Below are positions 1-6,993 of a DNA stretch of 64,000 nt, piece after piece. Positions within the stretch are counted from its first letter, which is position 1; every line of letters starts with the position of its first letter. This DNA is from Serratia marcescens subsp. marcescens ATCC 13880 (GTDB lineage: Bacteria > Pseudomonadota > Gammaproteobacteria > Enterobacterales > Enterobacteriaceae). The position numbers and the translations under genes are program-made. The notes under the pieces were generated by a model. It had not been told where the DNA came from. It saw only the letters and a list, made by a program, of their open reading frames with translations, and ran no database searches. Location of the stretch: contig NZ_CP071238.1 of the NCBI RefSeq assembly GCF_017299535.1, forward strand, positions 1,984,001 through 2,048,000, given 5' to 3'.

Positions 1-181
1 GGCGGGTGACGTCGTTTTGCGGGCTGTCGAGCAGGTCTGGCACCAGCGAACCGTAGTTACGGCGCATGACGCGCGAACCGATGGGCGTCAGCAGGATGTC
101 ATTGGCTGACTGCCAGACGTGATCCGCATCGGTCAGCGTGCCGGTGCCGCTGTTATTCATGCCGCGGTACTTCTCGCTCAT
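1..181 (-). CDS. W: P2 gpW-like baseplate protein, 5' part only
   Basis: Only the first 60 codons are present; the gene runs off the left edge. The start ATG (179-181) overlaps the stop of the V-like gene as ATGA. The N-terminus reads MSEKYRGMNNSGTG, followed by a DADHVWQSANDILLTPIGSR stretch and VMRRNYGS. This is the gp25/gpW wedge-protein signature, where W attaches around the tail spike in P2-type baseplates. Its position after V agrees with the P2 order V-W-J-I. Function is inferred from family and synteny. Confidence 0.85.
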   Translation of the reverse strand, partial: MSEKYRGMNNSGTGTLTDADHVWQSANDILLTPIGSRVMRRNYGSLVPDLLDSPQNDVTR

Positions 182-762
182 CGGGTGCCCTCCGTCCAGT
201 CGCCGCCGCGCTGCACGCCGCCGTGGTTGTGGTCATCAACCTTCACGCCGTTCGACACGAAGGTGCCGCCGGTGTGATTGAAATCACCGTGCATCTCGCC
301 GCCTTCGCTGACGTCGAATTGCCGGGTCTTCAGCAGGTTGGTGCATTCGACGACGGGCGAATCCAGGATCACTTTGACCTCGGCCGTTAATTTGGCGGTC
401 TTGACGCCGCTGACTTCCAGCGCGCCGGCATCGGCGTCATAACGGAATCTGGCGCCGTCCGGGGCGGTGATCACCATCTCGTTACGCGAGCCGCCGGGGG
501 CGGGGTGATCGTTGCTGTACAGGCTGCCACCGATAATGGCCGTCTCCGGATTGCCGCCGATGCACAGCAGCCAGACCTGCTCGCCGAGCGACGGCGGCAT
601 CCAGATGCTGAATGCGCCGGCGCGCTGCGCATTCCAGCGCAGCCAGGTGGTATCTAACCCGCCGGTGGCGACGCGCACGCGCTTGTTGTCTTCGTCGATC
701 GCCGTGACCACGCCAACGCGGATCAGGTTTTCCAGCAGGCGAATAAGTTCGGCCGCGTCCAC
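178..762 (-). CDS. V: baseplate assembly/tail spike protein gpV
   Basis: This 194-residue protein is close in size to P2 gpV (about 211), which forms the membrane-piercing trimeric spike under the baseplate. The first 90 residues look like the OB-fold hub (GVVTAIDEDNKRVRV, later LGEQVWLLCIGGNPETAIIGG). The C-terminus has the repetitive Gly/Thr/His-rich beta-helical spike (GGEMHGDFNHTGGTF, then DDHNHGG). The start is GTG (760-762), sharing one base with the S stop (TAGTG), so translation is probably coupled. In P2 a moron slot with Z/fun and promoter PV sits between S and V; here the genes touch, so V depends on the upstream late operon. Confidence 0.88.
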   Translation of the reverse strand: MDAAELIRLLENLIRVGVVTAIDEDNKRVRVATGGLDTTWLRWNAQRAGAFSIWMPPSLGEQVWLLCIGGNPETAIIGGSLYSNDHPAPGGSRNEMVITAPDGARFRYDADAGALEVSGVKTAKLTAEVKVILDSPVVECTNLLKTRQFDVSEGGEMHGDFNHTGGTFVSNGVKVDDHNHGGVQRGGDWTEGTR

Positions 763-1400
763 TATTTCACCCCCAGCGAGTCAATGACCGAGCGGGCGAT
801 CGCCATGCGGTCGGCTTTGGTGATCCCCAGCACCTCGCGGCGTGGGTAGGATGCCATCGCGCCGGACTTGTTCACCCTGTCGCGCAGGCCGTACTGGTGC
901 GTGCGCGCAATGCGGCCCGCAACGCCGGTAAAACCGACGGTGGCGCCGCCGGCATCGGCGCGCGCCTTCAGGAAGCGCGCGGTGCGCAATCGGCGAAACA
1001 TCGGATCGGCCTTGGTGGTGTCCTTGCGCGTCTGGCTGAAGTTGATATCGAGGTAACGCTCGATATCCTCGCGATAGAATGAGCGGACGGCGCCACGGCC
1101 TTCATCGAAACCGGTCAGCATGCGGCCGCGGCTGCTCTTGGTTGCCCGCCAGTTTTTCAGGCGGCGGGTTTCGCCGTTCCAGATAAAGCCAATCCCGGCC
1201 TGAGAGCGCAGCACCTTGCGGCGGCGCTTCTCGAATTTTGAGCCGTCCGGGTTTTCCTGGCGTGCAATGCGCCTCGACTGGCTCTGGCGCAGCATGCGGC
1301 CGACCTCGCGCGCGGTGCGTATACGCCCGGCGGGGGACATGCCGCCGAGAATATTGGCGAACACCTGATCCAGTTCATGAAACAGCGCGGCATCGGTCAT
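762..1400 (-). CDS. S: tail completion/virion morphogenesis protein gpS
   Basis: A basic protein of 212 residues of the phage virion morphogenesis (gpS / Mu gpG-like) family. It is longer than P2 gpS (150). Visible features are the acidic/hydrophobic N-terminus (ALFHELDQVFANIL), a long basic central part (KFEKRRRKVLRS) and the C-terminal HQYGLRDRVNKSG segment typical of the family. It is needed for tail completion and joining to the head. The start ATG overlaps the end of R by 4 bases. Family assignment is from motif and synteny, with no biochemical evidence in the sequence. Confidence 0.82.
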   Translation of the reverse strand: MTDAALFHELDQVFANILGGMSPAGRIRTAREVGRMLRQSQSRRIARQENPDGSKFEKRRRKVLRSQAGIGFIWNGETRRLKNWRATKSSRGRMLTGFDEGRGAVRSFYREDIERYLDINFSQTRKDTTKADPMFRRLRTARFLKARADAGGATVGFTGVAGRIARTHQYGLRDRVNKSGAMASYPRREVLGITKADRMAIARSVIDSLGVK

Positions 1401-1858
1401 GGCACCAGCTCCCCGCCGCTCTCAGGATCGAATACGATTTGCCAGTCGCCGCCGTTGATGCGGGGCTTGTCTTCCGCCAGGTGCTGTGTAAGAAGCTTTC
1501 CATTTTGGCGTGTTACCATGACACGCTCCCAAATTGGCACCTTCAGCAACAGATCGGCAGTGTCGTCGTTTGCAATATCAGCTTCGAACTCAATGCTTTT
1601 GTTTTTATCCGGGTTCAATAGCAGGTCTGGCTGGTATTCCCATATCCATCCCAACAGTGGCAGCATCAGGTCATCTAGATCACCCGGGTAGTTCATCACG
1701 AATACCTGGAGCGGATAAACGTACATAAACGAAGGCTCGCCGGTCGCCTGGATTTCGATATGCCCCTTTTCAACAAAAACGGTGAACAGCTCAGGATTGG
1801 CCTTGCACCAGGCACTGGCCGCAGTCAGCGCGTCGCGCAGCAGTTCGGCTTTTTTCAC
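1397..1858 (-). CDS. R: tail completion protein gpR
   Basis: This 153-residue protein matches P2 gpR (155) in length and position. It has the MKKAELLRDAL start, the FVEKGHIEIQATG segment and a PLLGWIWEYQPDLLLNPDK segment typical of the family. Its role is tail completion together with S. It overlaps the preceding spanin gene by 4 bases (ATGA at 1855-1858) and the S start by 4 bases, so lysis and tail genes form one tightly packed transcript. Confidence 0.85.
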   Translation of the reverse strand: MKKAELLRDALTAASAWCKANPELFTVFVEKGHIEIQATGEPSFMYVYPLQVFVMNYPGDLDDLMLPLLGWIWEYQPDLLLNPDKNKSIEFEADIANDDTADLLLKVPIWERVMVTRQNGKLLTQHLAEDKPRINGGDWQIVFDPESGGELVP

Positions 1859-2151
1859 TTCATCCCCCTGGCGATACGCCGTAGTTCGAGTTCTCGTATG
1901 GCCGCCTTATCGGCGTTGCAGGTGTCCAGCGCATCCAGCAGCCGATCCGCCCAGGGCGCCAGGCTGCCGTAAGTCATCGGTGACGGTGCTGCAGGTACAT
2001 CAGTGTTTGCCGTCAGGCTGGCCGGCAAAGGCTCCTGAATAATCTGCGGCGCGGACTTCCGCGGCGCGTTTTTGCAGGCTGTCAGCGACAGCAGCAGGCA
2101 CAGGAGTAACGGCGCACGTTTCGCCGTCCAGCGCAGTCTTGATGGTTTCAC
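1855..2151 (-). CDS. lysC: Rz1-like outer-membrane spanin lipoprotein (LysC)
   Basis: A 98-residue lipoprotein. The signal segment LLLCLLLSLTAC ends in a lipobox with Cys near residue 26, followed by a Pro-rich mature part. This is the o-spanin type that pairs with the Rz-like protein to fuse inner and outer membranes at lysis. Its first half lies in a different frame inside lysB (152 bases of overlap), the classic Rz/Rz1 arrangement. The C-terminus (ALDTCNADKAAIRELELRR) is longer than in minimal Rz1 proteins. Function is inferred from architecture. Confidence 0.82.
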   Translation of the reverse strand: MKPSRLRWTAKRAPLLLCLLLSLTACKNAPRKSAPQIIQEPLPASLTANTDVPAAPSPMTYGSLAPWADRLLDALDTCNADKAAIRELELRRIARGMK

Positions 2152-2383
2152 GTCGTTGTTCTCCGTTGGTGCCGCGCCTCTCGCTCAGCTTCTTCATTCC
2201 GGCCTCAATCTCGCCGATGTCGGCACGCAGGGCGCGCACTTCGGCCAGCACATCCCCGGTTTGCTCGACGGCGCGCTCGGCAATATCGCGGCGCTGTTCG
2301 GCCAGTTCCCGCTGATGCTTCTGCCATCCCATCCCGGCCAGCGCCGCCAGAAACAGCAGGATCAATACCGCGGCCGCTTTCAT
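2000..2383 (-). CDS. lysB: Rz-like inner-membrane spanin (LysB)
   Basis: A 127-residue protein with one N-terminal membrane anchor ([18 protein letters not shown]) and a charged, coiled-coil-prone periplasmic part (RELAEQRRDIAERAVEQ, then ADIGEIEAGMKKL). This fits an i-spanin of the P2 LysB type. It overlaps the endolysin gene by 4 bases upstream and encloses the start of lysC. P2 has an extra gene, lysA, before lysB; no reading frame for it fits here. Confidence 0.82.
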   Translation of the reverse strand: MKAAAVLILLFLAALAGMGWQKHQRELAEQRRDIAERAVEQTGDVLAEVRALRADIGEIEAGMKKLSERRGTNGEQRRETIKTALDGETCAVTPVPAAVADSLQKRAAEVRAADYSGAFAGQPDGKH

Positions 2384-2934
2384 TTCTCGACCTTCAGAGC
2401 CGGGTCAGACAGGCACCAGGCTTTGAACTCTTCCCGACGGTTAACCAGCCCTTGCAGGCGTTTGCCGCCGGAGTTCACAAAGTCGGTCAGGCGCTGGCAT
2501 GCGCCGGGCCAGTTGCCCGCCTGCGCATATTTCCACAGAGTGGTGCGCTGCTTTTTGCCCTGGCGATCGGTGAACCAACTGATCCCGGTGCAACCCACGT
2601 TAAAACTGACGTCGGTCAGCGCTTCAAACACGAATTGTGGGGCGGCGGCGCCGTTAAAGTTGCTGTTGATACACTTCTCCGCGCGTACCAGGTCGTTTAC
2701 CCAGCGCTCGGCGATCTCCGTTTCAGAGTACTGCCGATCCTCGACGCGGGTCGTTGAGCCCATGCCGATGGTCAGCACCCCGGCGGGGCAGTAGTAGGGC
2801 GTCTTGCGGCAGTCCTCATACTTCGCCATTTTTAACTGTGCCGCCTGGCTGGTGCGCACCTTCTCGGGCCACAGGGCACCGGCCAGCGCCACAATGGCAG
2901 CCACGCTGCAGGCGATAACGCTTTTTCGTCTCAC
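2380..2934 (-). CDS. K: SAR endolysin, GH24 lysozyme (gpK position)
   Basis: A 184-residue muramidase. The first 22 residues (RRKSVIACSVAAIVALAGALW) form a weakly hydrophobic Ala-rich segment not followed by a cleavage site, as in signal-anchor-release endolysins. The catalytic triad is visible as E40-x8-C49-x5-T55, with Cys where T4-type enzymes have Asp; this variant is known among phage lysozymes. Several more cysteines (8, 42, 88, 114) could control activation. SAR export suggests release by membrane depolarisation with a pinholin. The gene overlaps holin and lysB by 4 bases on each side. Confidence 0.88.
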   Translation of the reverse strand: MRRKSVIACSVAAIVALAGALWPEKVRTSQAAQLKMAKYEDCRKTPYYCPAGVLTIGMGSTTRVEDRQYSETEIAERWVNDLVRAEKCINSNFNGAAAPQFVFEALTDVSFNVGCTGISWFTDRQGKKQRTTLWKYAQAGNWPGACQRLTDFVNSGGKRLQGLVNRREEFKAWCLSDPALKVEK

Positions 2935-3212
2935 CGTTGGCCCCCTTTCAGCTCGCTGATAAGCGCCTTCACATCCTGCCTGTTCTCGGCATCGCTGCGC
3001 ACTGCGTCAACCAGCTGCGCCAGCAGGGCGTTGGTGGTCGCCTGGCTGCGCGCCACCCGGCGGCGGTGGATTTCGCCCAGCGCCGCGGCGATCAGGCCGA
3101 TCACCAGTCCGCCGGTCGCCAGCCATTCGCGCTGCGTCATCATGCCGATGCCCATCAGCACGGTGGAATAGGAGTAGATCACCCAGCTCCAGAGGCGGTC
3201 GATTACGTCCAT
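2931..3212 (-). CDS. small holin
   Basis: A 93-residue protein beginning MDVIDRLWSWV. It has one segment of moderate hydrophobicity (residues 10-26) and one clear membrane helix (WLATGGLVIGLIAAALGEI), then a charged tail. Its place between X and the endolysin is that of P2 holin Y, but the sequence is not the P2 Y type; it is closer in plan to short holins paired with SAR endolysins. The start ATG (3210-3212) lies within the end of X (10-base overlap). A longer open frame upstream is not used, because it overlaps X and L completely. Confidence 0.75.
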   Translation of the reverse strand: MDVIDRLWSWVIYSYSTVLMGIGMMTQREWLATGGLVIGLIAAALGEIHRRRVARSQATTNALLAQLVDAVRSDAENRQDVKALISELKGGQR

Positions 3213-3403
3213 AGCTGCACCGTCTCCTGTTGGGTTGAACGTTCGATCTCCGGCAGCTCGACCACCTGGCCGGCGGTCAAAAAAATCTGTTCGGCGATCC
3301 CTGGATTGGCGGCCAACACGATTTCTGTCACGCCTTGCGTGGTGCCGTAGTGTCGTTGGCACAGCAGATCCAGCGTGTCGCCCTGCATTGCTTGCACCTT
3401 CAC
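3203..3403 (-). CDS. X: tail protein gpX (LysM-like)
   Basis: A 66-residue protein, against 67 in P2 gpX, with the LysM-like pattern QGDTLDLLCQRHYG followed by VVELPEIERS near the end. It is thought to bind peptidoglycan or assist the tail. The GTG start (3401-3403) shares its first base with the L stop codon. A longer frame to 3472 would put more of the gene inside L and lacks a ribosome site, so it was not chosen. Confidence 0.82.
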   Translation of the reverse strand: MKVQAMQGDTLDLLCQRHYGTTQGVTEIVLAANPGIAEQIFLTAGQVVELPEIERSTQQETVQLWT

Positions 3404-3900
3404 TAAAATGCCTCCGCAAAATTGCGCACTTCGTCGCGAATATCGGCGATAGCCCAGCGGGCATCCCGCCACAGATCTGCCGCCTGCAGCGTCAACCCGG
3501 CGGCGCGTTTCTCGCCGGCGTCGCCGGTGGTGTCGACGTCGCGATAGTTTTCGATCAGCAGCGCGCGGGTGATGCTGAATACCGCGCGGCGGTAGCGGTG
3601 GATCTTCACGCTCACGTCATTGATTTGACGGGCTGGTACGGTCTCCAGCGACGCGAAGCCGGCTTTCAACTGGTTTTCTTGCCAGCCCGCCAACTGGTCG
3701 ATCACATGGCCTGTCGCTTCAATCGCGGCCTGCTTTAAGCGGGTGGTGGTCACCGCGCCGGTGATGCGCATCTCAAGGCGCACGTCCTTGAGCGCTATCG
3801 CGGGCCAGAAGGGGCCGGCTGTGATGGTCTCGCCGCCATCGTCGGTATCTGGCACATCGTCAGCGGCGGGGGTGACGGTACGCCCGGCAACAAGGCTCAT
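3403..3900 (-). CDS. L: head completion/stabilisation protein gpL
   Basis: A 165-residue protein, near the 169 of P2 gpL, which completes the head connector after DNA packaging. Recognisable parts are the FWPAIALKDVRLEMRITGAVT region, AAIEATGHVIDQL, and YRRAVFSITRALLIENYRD. An AGGAG site lies about 9 bases before the ATG. A 103-base gap without a gene separates it from M upstream. Confidence 0.85.
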   Translation of the reverse strand: MSLVAGRTVTPAADDVPDTDDGGETITAGPFWPAIALKDVRLEMRITGAVTTTRLKQAAIEATGHVIDQLAGWQENQLKAGFASLETVPARQINDVSVKIHRYRRAVFSITRALLIENYRDVDTTGDAGEKRAAGLTLQAADLWRDARWAIADIRDEVRNFAEAF

Positions 3901-4003
3901 GGCCCAATCTCCTCAAAAGGTGGCGGTGAGCGGGCGGGGAAAAGCACACGCGAAGCGCTGCAGATCTCCGCCCGCGCCGCCAGCGCACGGGGCGCAAGTC
4001 GTT

Positions 4004-4873
4004 TTATTCGGTGGCGTCCTGCTTGGCTTTCTTACCGGCGGCCTTGCCGGCGGTCTTTTTAGCGGCCGATGGCTTACGCGCGGTGCTGCTGCGCTGCCGG
4101 TGCTGGGTGGCCGGTACAGTCGTTTTTGATGCTGCTGCAGCGTCGGTCGTTGCTGCGGTGCCGGAGGTGTCGGCATCGTTATCGCCTGCGCCGTCGGTAG
4201 TCTGGCTGGCCTTCTTGACCTGGCGTGCCAGGCTCTCGATCGCTTTTTTCACGCCGGCGTTGGCGTCCAGTTTCAGCGCCTGGCGCAGCAGTTCCAGCGC
4301 CTTCGCCTGGGTGGCATCATCGCCACCGCGCAAGGCAAAGCCGCGCACCTTGAACAGCTTGGCGAGCACGACGTCAGGCATATCCTTGCCATCGACGATT
4401 TGCGCGAGCTCGTCCAGCACCTGCAGGTGTGCGGTCAAATCGGTGCTCTCGTCGGCCTTGACCTGCACCAGAATGGGATCGCAAAGCTCTTCCACGAGGG
4501 CCGTCGCCGCCGTGCGGTGGAACCGGTCAGGCATCGCGAGGTTGTGCTCGATGACATAGCGGCCGATACGCACCGCGAGCGGATAATCGCCGGCGTCAAT
4601 CGCCCAGATCATCAGGGTGACGATGACCTCGTCCTGCCGGCCGCTATTGCCGTCGAGCGTGCCTTCGATCCAGCCTTCATAGTGCGGAAGCAACTGCTTT
4701 TTCATCTCCGCTTTCGCCTGGTCGGACTGCACGCGTTTGAGTGCACTCTGATCCATGCGCAGGCGGTGAAGGATTTGTTCATGCGCGGTGCGGGCGGCTT
4801 CTGTGAACTCCTCGGTCTTACCGTGGCGTTCCGCCATCACGCGCTGAAAATGTCGTTGTGCCGGTGTCAGCAT
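4004..4873 (-). CDS. M: terminase small subunit/endonuclease gpM
   Basis: A 289-residue protein whose first 220 residues match the P2 gpM plan: MLTPAQRHFQRVMAERHG, then the central AVRIGRYVIEHNLAMPDRF and LVEELCDPIL. With P it cuts and packages DNA at cos. It is about 40 residues longer than P2 gpM. The extra part (about 222-289) is a low-complexity Asp/Thr/Ala then Lys/Ala-rich tail ending in KKTAGKAAGKKAKQDATE, which looks like a basic disordered DNA-binding tail. Confidence 0.85.
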   Translation of the reverse strand: MLTPAQRHFQRVMAERHGKTEEFTEAARTAHEQILHRLRMDQSALKRVQSDQAKAEMKKQLLPHYEGWIEGTLDGNSGRQDEVIVTLMIWAIDAGDYPLAVRIGRYVIEHNLAMPDRFHRTAATALVEELCDPILVQVKADESTDLTAHLQVLDELAQIVDGKDMPDVVLAKLFKVRGFALRGGDDATQAKALELLRQALKLDANAGVKKAIESLARQVKKASQTTDGAGDNDADTSGTAATTDAAAASKTTVPATQHRQRSSTARKPSAAKKTAGKAAGKKAKQDATE

Positions 4874-4917
4874 TGTCCTGTCCCCAAAGGGGGGCGGGCA
4901 GGTGCCCGCCCGGGTAA

Positions 4918-5964
4918 TTAACCGCCGTTCTCAGGCTGTGCGAAGGTGATGCCGTCGATAAAGGCGACGTTGCCGTAGTCCTCGATCACGAAGTCATCGT
5001 TCGACGACTGGTAGGTCGCGACGCGGTTGTACTCCGGCTCTTCCTTGATGGTGCGGCGCAGGCTCCCGCGCTGGTAGTACACCGACAGGTTCTTAAACGG
5101 CGTGATCAGAATGCCGTTCACCGGGAAGTACGGCGCGATGAAGGTCGGCATGTTCCCGACGCGCTCCTGCGCCACAATCAGCTGACCGGCCAACATTTCG
5201 GTATTCGGGTTGGTCTGGCTCATGGCGTTGATTGCCGGGAAATTACTGCTGGTCAGCAGGTCACCGGCCAGGATCACCACGTTATCCGGGTTACGTTTGT
5301 GCCATTCGTCCATCAGGCTGTTTTTGGCGTCATAAACTGCTGAAGTCAGGTTGCCGTAGGTGCCTCTGGCGATGATCTTGTTGTCATCATCGCGCGCTGT
5401 CACGGTTACGCCGGAGATCATGCGGTGTGGGGCTTCTGTTCGGATTTTTTCCAGCCAGCCGATGCCACAGTCTTGCAGCAGCGGGTTGGCGGCGCGGTTG
5501 GATGGATCGGCGTAGCTGTTGCCGTTGAAACCGATCATGATGCGGTCAAGCGACATTTGGCGGCCCATGGCTGCACTGATCATCGGTTGGAACTCTGGCA
5601 TATGCGCCCAGGTGTCCAACTGCTCATAACCCAGACCGTAGTCGTAGTTGACTTTGCGGCAGGTGTAGTTGAGCGGCTCCATTTTGCTGTTATCGGCCGG
5701 GTTGCGGCGAGTGGTGGTGCTGTTGTTCACGCCGGCAAGCGGGCCTTTGCTGCCGATCAGCACTTTCTGGCCGATCTGTTGGTTCACGCCGAAAACGTTA
5801 ATTTTGCTCAGGAAGGAGTCACTTTGTTGCGCGGCAAGCTCCATCTTCTGCTGCCGCGACGGTTCGACAGCGAATTTTGCCGCGACCGCTGCTGGTGACA
5901 CGCCATTCATTTCGGCTTGGCGTGCAACGTACTGATCAAACAGTTTGCGGGTATTGTTATCCAT
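4918..5964 (-). CDS. N: major capsid protein gpN
   Basis: A 348-residue protein, against 357 in P2 gpN. It starts MDNNTRKLFDQYVARQAEMN and shows the conserved YTCRKVNYDYGLGYEQLDTWA and SLDRIMIGFNG regions. In P2 the N-terminus is trimmed by the O protease during capsid maturation. The gene sits directly after O with a 36-base gap. Confidence 0.9.
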   Translation of the reverse strand: MDNNTRKLFDQYVARQAEMNGVSPAAVAAKFAVEPSRQQKMELAAQQSDSFLSKINVFGVNQQIGQKVLIGSKGPLAGVNNSTTTRRNPADNSKMEPLNYTCRKVNYDYGLGYEQLDTWAHMPEFQPMISAAMGRQMSLDRIMIGFNGNSYADPSNRAANPLLQDCGIGWLEKIRTEAPHRMISGVTVTARDDDNKIIARGTYGNLTSAVYDAKNSLMDEWHKRNPDNVVILAGDLLTSSNFPAINAMSQTNPNTEMLAGQLIVAQERVGNMPTFIAPYFPVNGILITPFKNLSVYYQRGSLRRTIKEEPEYNRVATYQSSNDDFVIEDYGNVAFIDGITFAQPENGG

Positions 5965-6000
5965 GCTCTTTTTCTCTCGTAGTCAATATCGATCGCTGGC

Positions 6001-6834
6001 TTAGTAGTCAGCCTGCTGCACGTTGCCACCGCCGCCGGCCGGCGGGCGACGGCTGAAATTGCCGTCCGTGGTTTCAACCTGCTGCTTCATCGCAGCCAGG
6101 TCAGCGGTCAACTTCGCGATGGCCTGCTTGTTGCTGGCGCTTTCCTGCGCGGTGGCGCTGAATTGGTCGGTCAAATCGGCCTGCGCCGTCGCCACGGCCT
6201 CTACCGCCTGATGCACCTGGCTGAAGCGTTCATCGTCGGTTTTCTTGCCCTTGCCGAGGATGCCCATAACGCGGGAGAACCACTCGTTGCCGGTGGTTGA
6301 GCGCGACTGGTCTGCCTGCATCAACTCAGCTTCGAAAGCGGCGGTGAACATCGTCGGCTCGGCATCTGCGGTGTTGAACCGCATGATCTCCCCGCGCTTC
6401 TCGGCGGCAAATTTCAGCTTGTCAGTGCCCAGACTGGCCGGGGTATCGGTCATCGCCAGGCCGACCAGGTACGGGCCGTTGGTCAGTGAAAACTTTGGAT
6501 GGATCTCGACGCTGGAATAAATCTTCTTCCCGTCGTCGGTCATGGCCCTCATGCGTGCCGTAGGCTCTATCTCTGCGTACAACGCCGCTTCGCCAGTCAG
6601 CGGGCCGTCGGAAATGTCCTCGGCGGACAAGGCCATCACGTCGCCCATGGCGCAGAAGGTGCTGTCCGGGAACGGGGAAAGGTAGTGCTCGATATTGACG
6701 CGGGCGCCATACACCGCCGGGTTATACGACGCCGCCATCGCATGGATCTGATCGCGGGTGACCTGACGGCCGTCGATAGTGACGCCGGAGGTCATGACGC
6801 GGAATTTCTTACGGGTGCTCGTTGTGCTTGCCAT
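6001..6834 (-). CDS. O: capsid scaffold and maturation protease gpO
   Basis: A 277-residue protein (P2: 284). It acts as protease in the N-terminal half and scaffold in the C-terminal half. The serine-protease triad described for P2 (D19, H48, S107) is matched by D21, H50 and S107/S108 here. The C-terminal part is Gln/Ala-rich and helical, ending in RRPPAGGGGNVQQADY. The ATG at 6832-6834 has a GAG ribosome site; a longer open frame to 7407 runs antisense through P and is rejected. Transcription starts from the divergent O/P control region. Confidence 0.9.
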   Translation of the reverse strand: MASTTSTRKKFRVMTSGVTIDGRQVTRDQIHAMAASYNPAVYGARVNIEHYLSPFPDSTFCAMGDVMALSAEDISDGPLTGEAALYAEIEPTARMRAMTDDGKKIYSSVEIHPKFSLTNGPYLVGLAMTDTPASLGTDKLKFAAEKRGEIMRFNTADAEPTMFTAAFEAELMQADQSRSTTGNEWFSRVMGILGKGKKTDDERFSQVHQAVEAVATAQADLTDQFSATAQESASNKQAIAKLTADLAAMKQQVETTDGNFSRRPPAGGGGNVQQADY

Positions 6835-6910
6835 GTCTGCTTGCTCACGATTCTGTTGAGTTCCCGGTGATGATGGCAGGGCGTCCGGCCCTGTCTCAAT
6901 GCGTTGTTGT

Positions 6911-6928
6911 TGTCGGAGAGCGGCGACA
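6911..6928. promoter_or_regulatory. Ogr/Delta-type late activator site between O and P
   Basis: TGT-N12-ACA (TGTCGGAGAGCGGCGACA) lies in the 159-base space between the divergent late operons O-N-M and P-Q. It matches the consensus bound by P2 Ogr and P4 Delta zinc-finger activators. It is the only perfect match I saw in this gap, so it may serve both directions. The ogr gene would lie left of the window. Confidence 0.55.
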
Positions 6929-6993
6929 GCCGGCACCGCGAGAAAGCCCCCGCGCGCGCGGGTTAACCTCCCCGGCAGGACATGGGGGAGACA

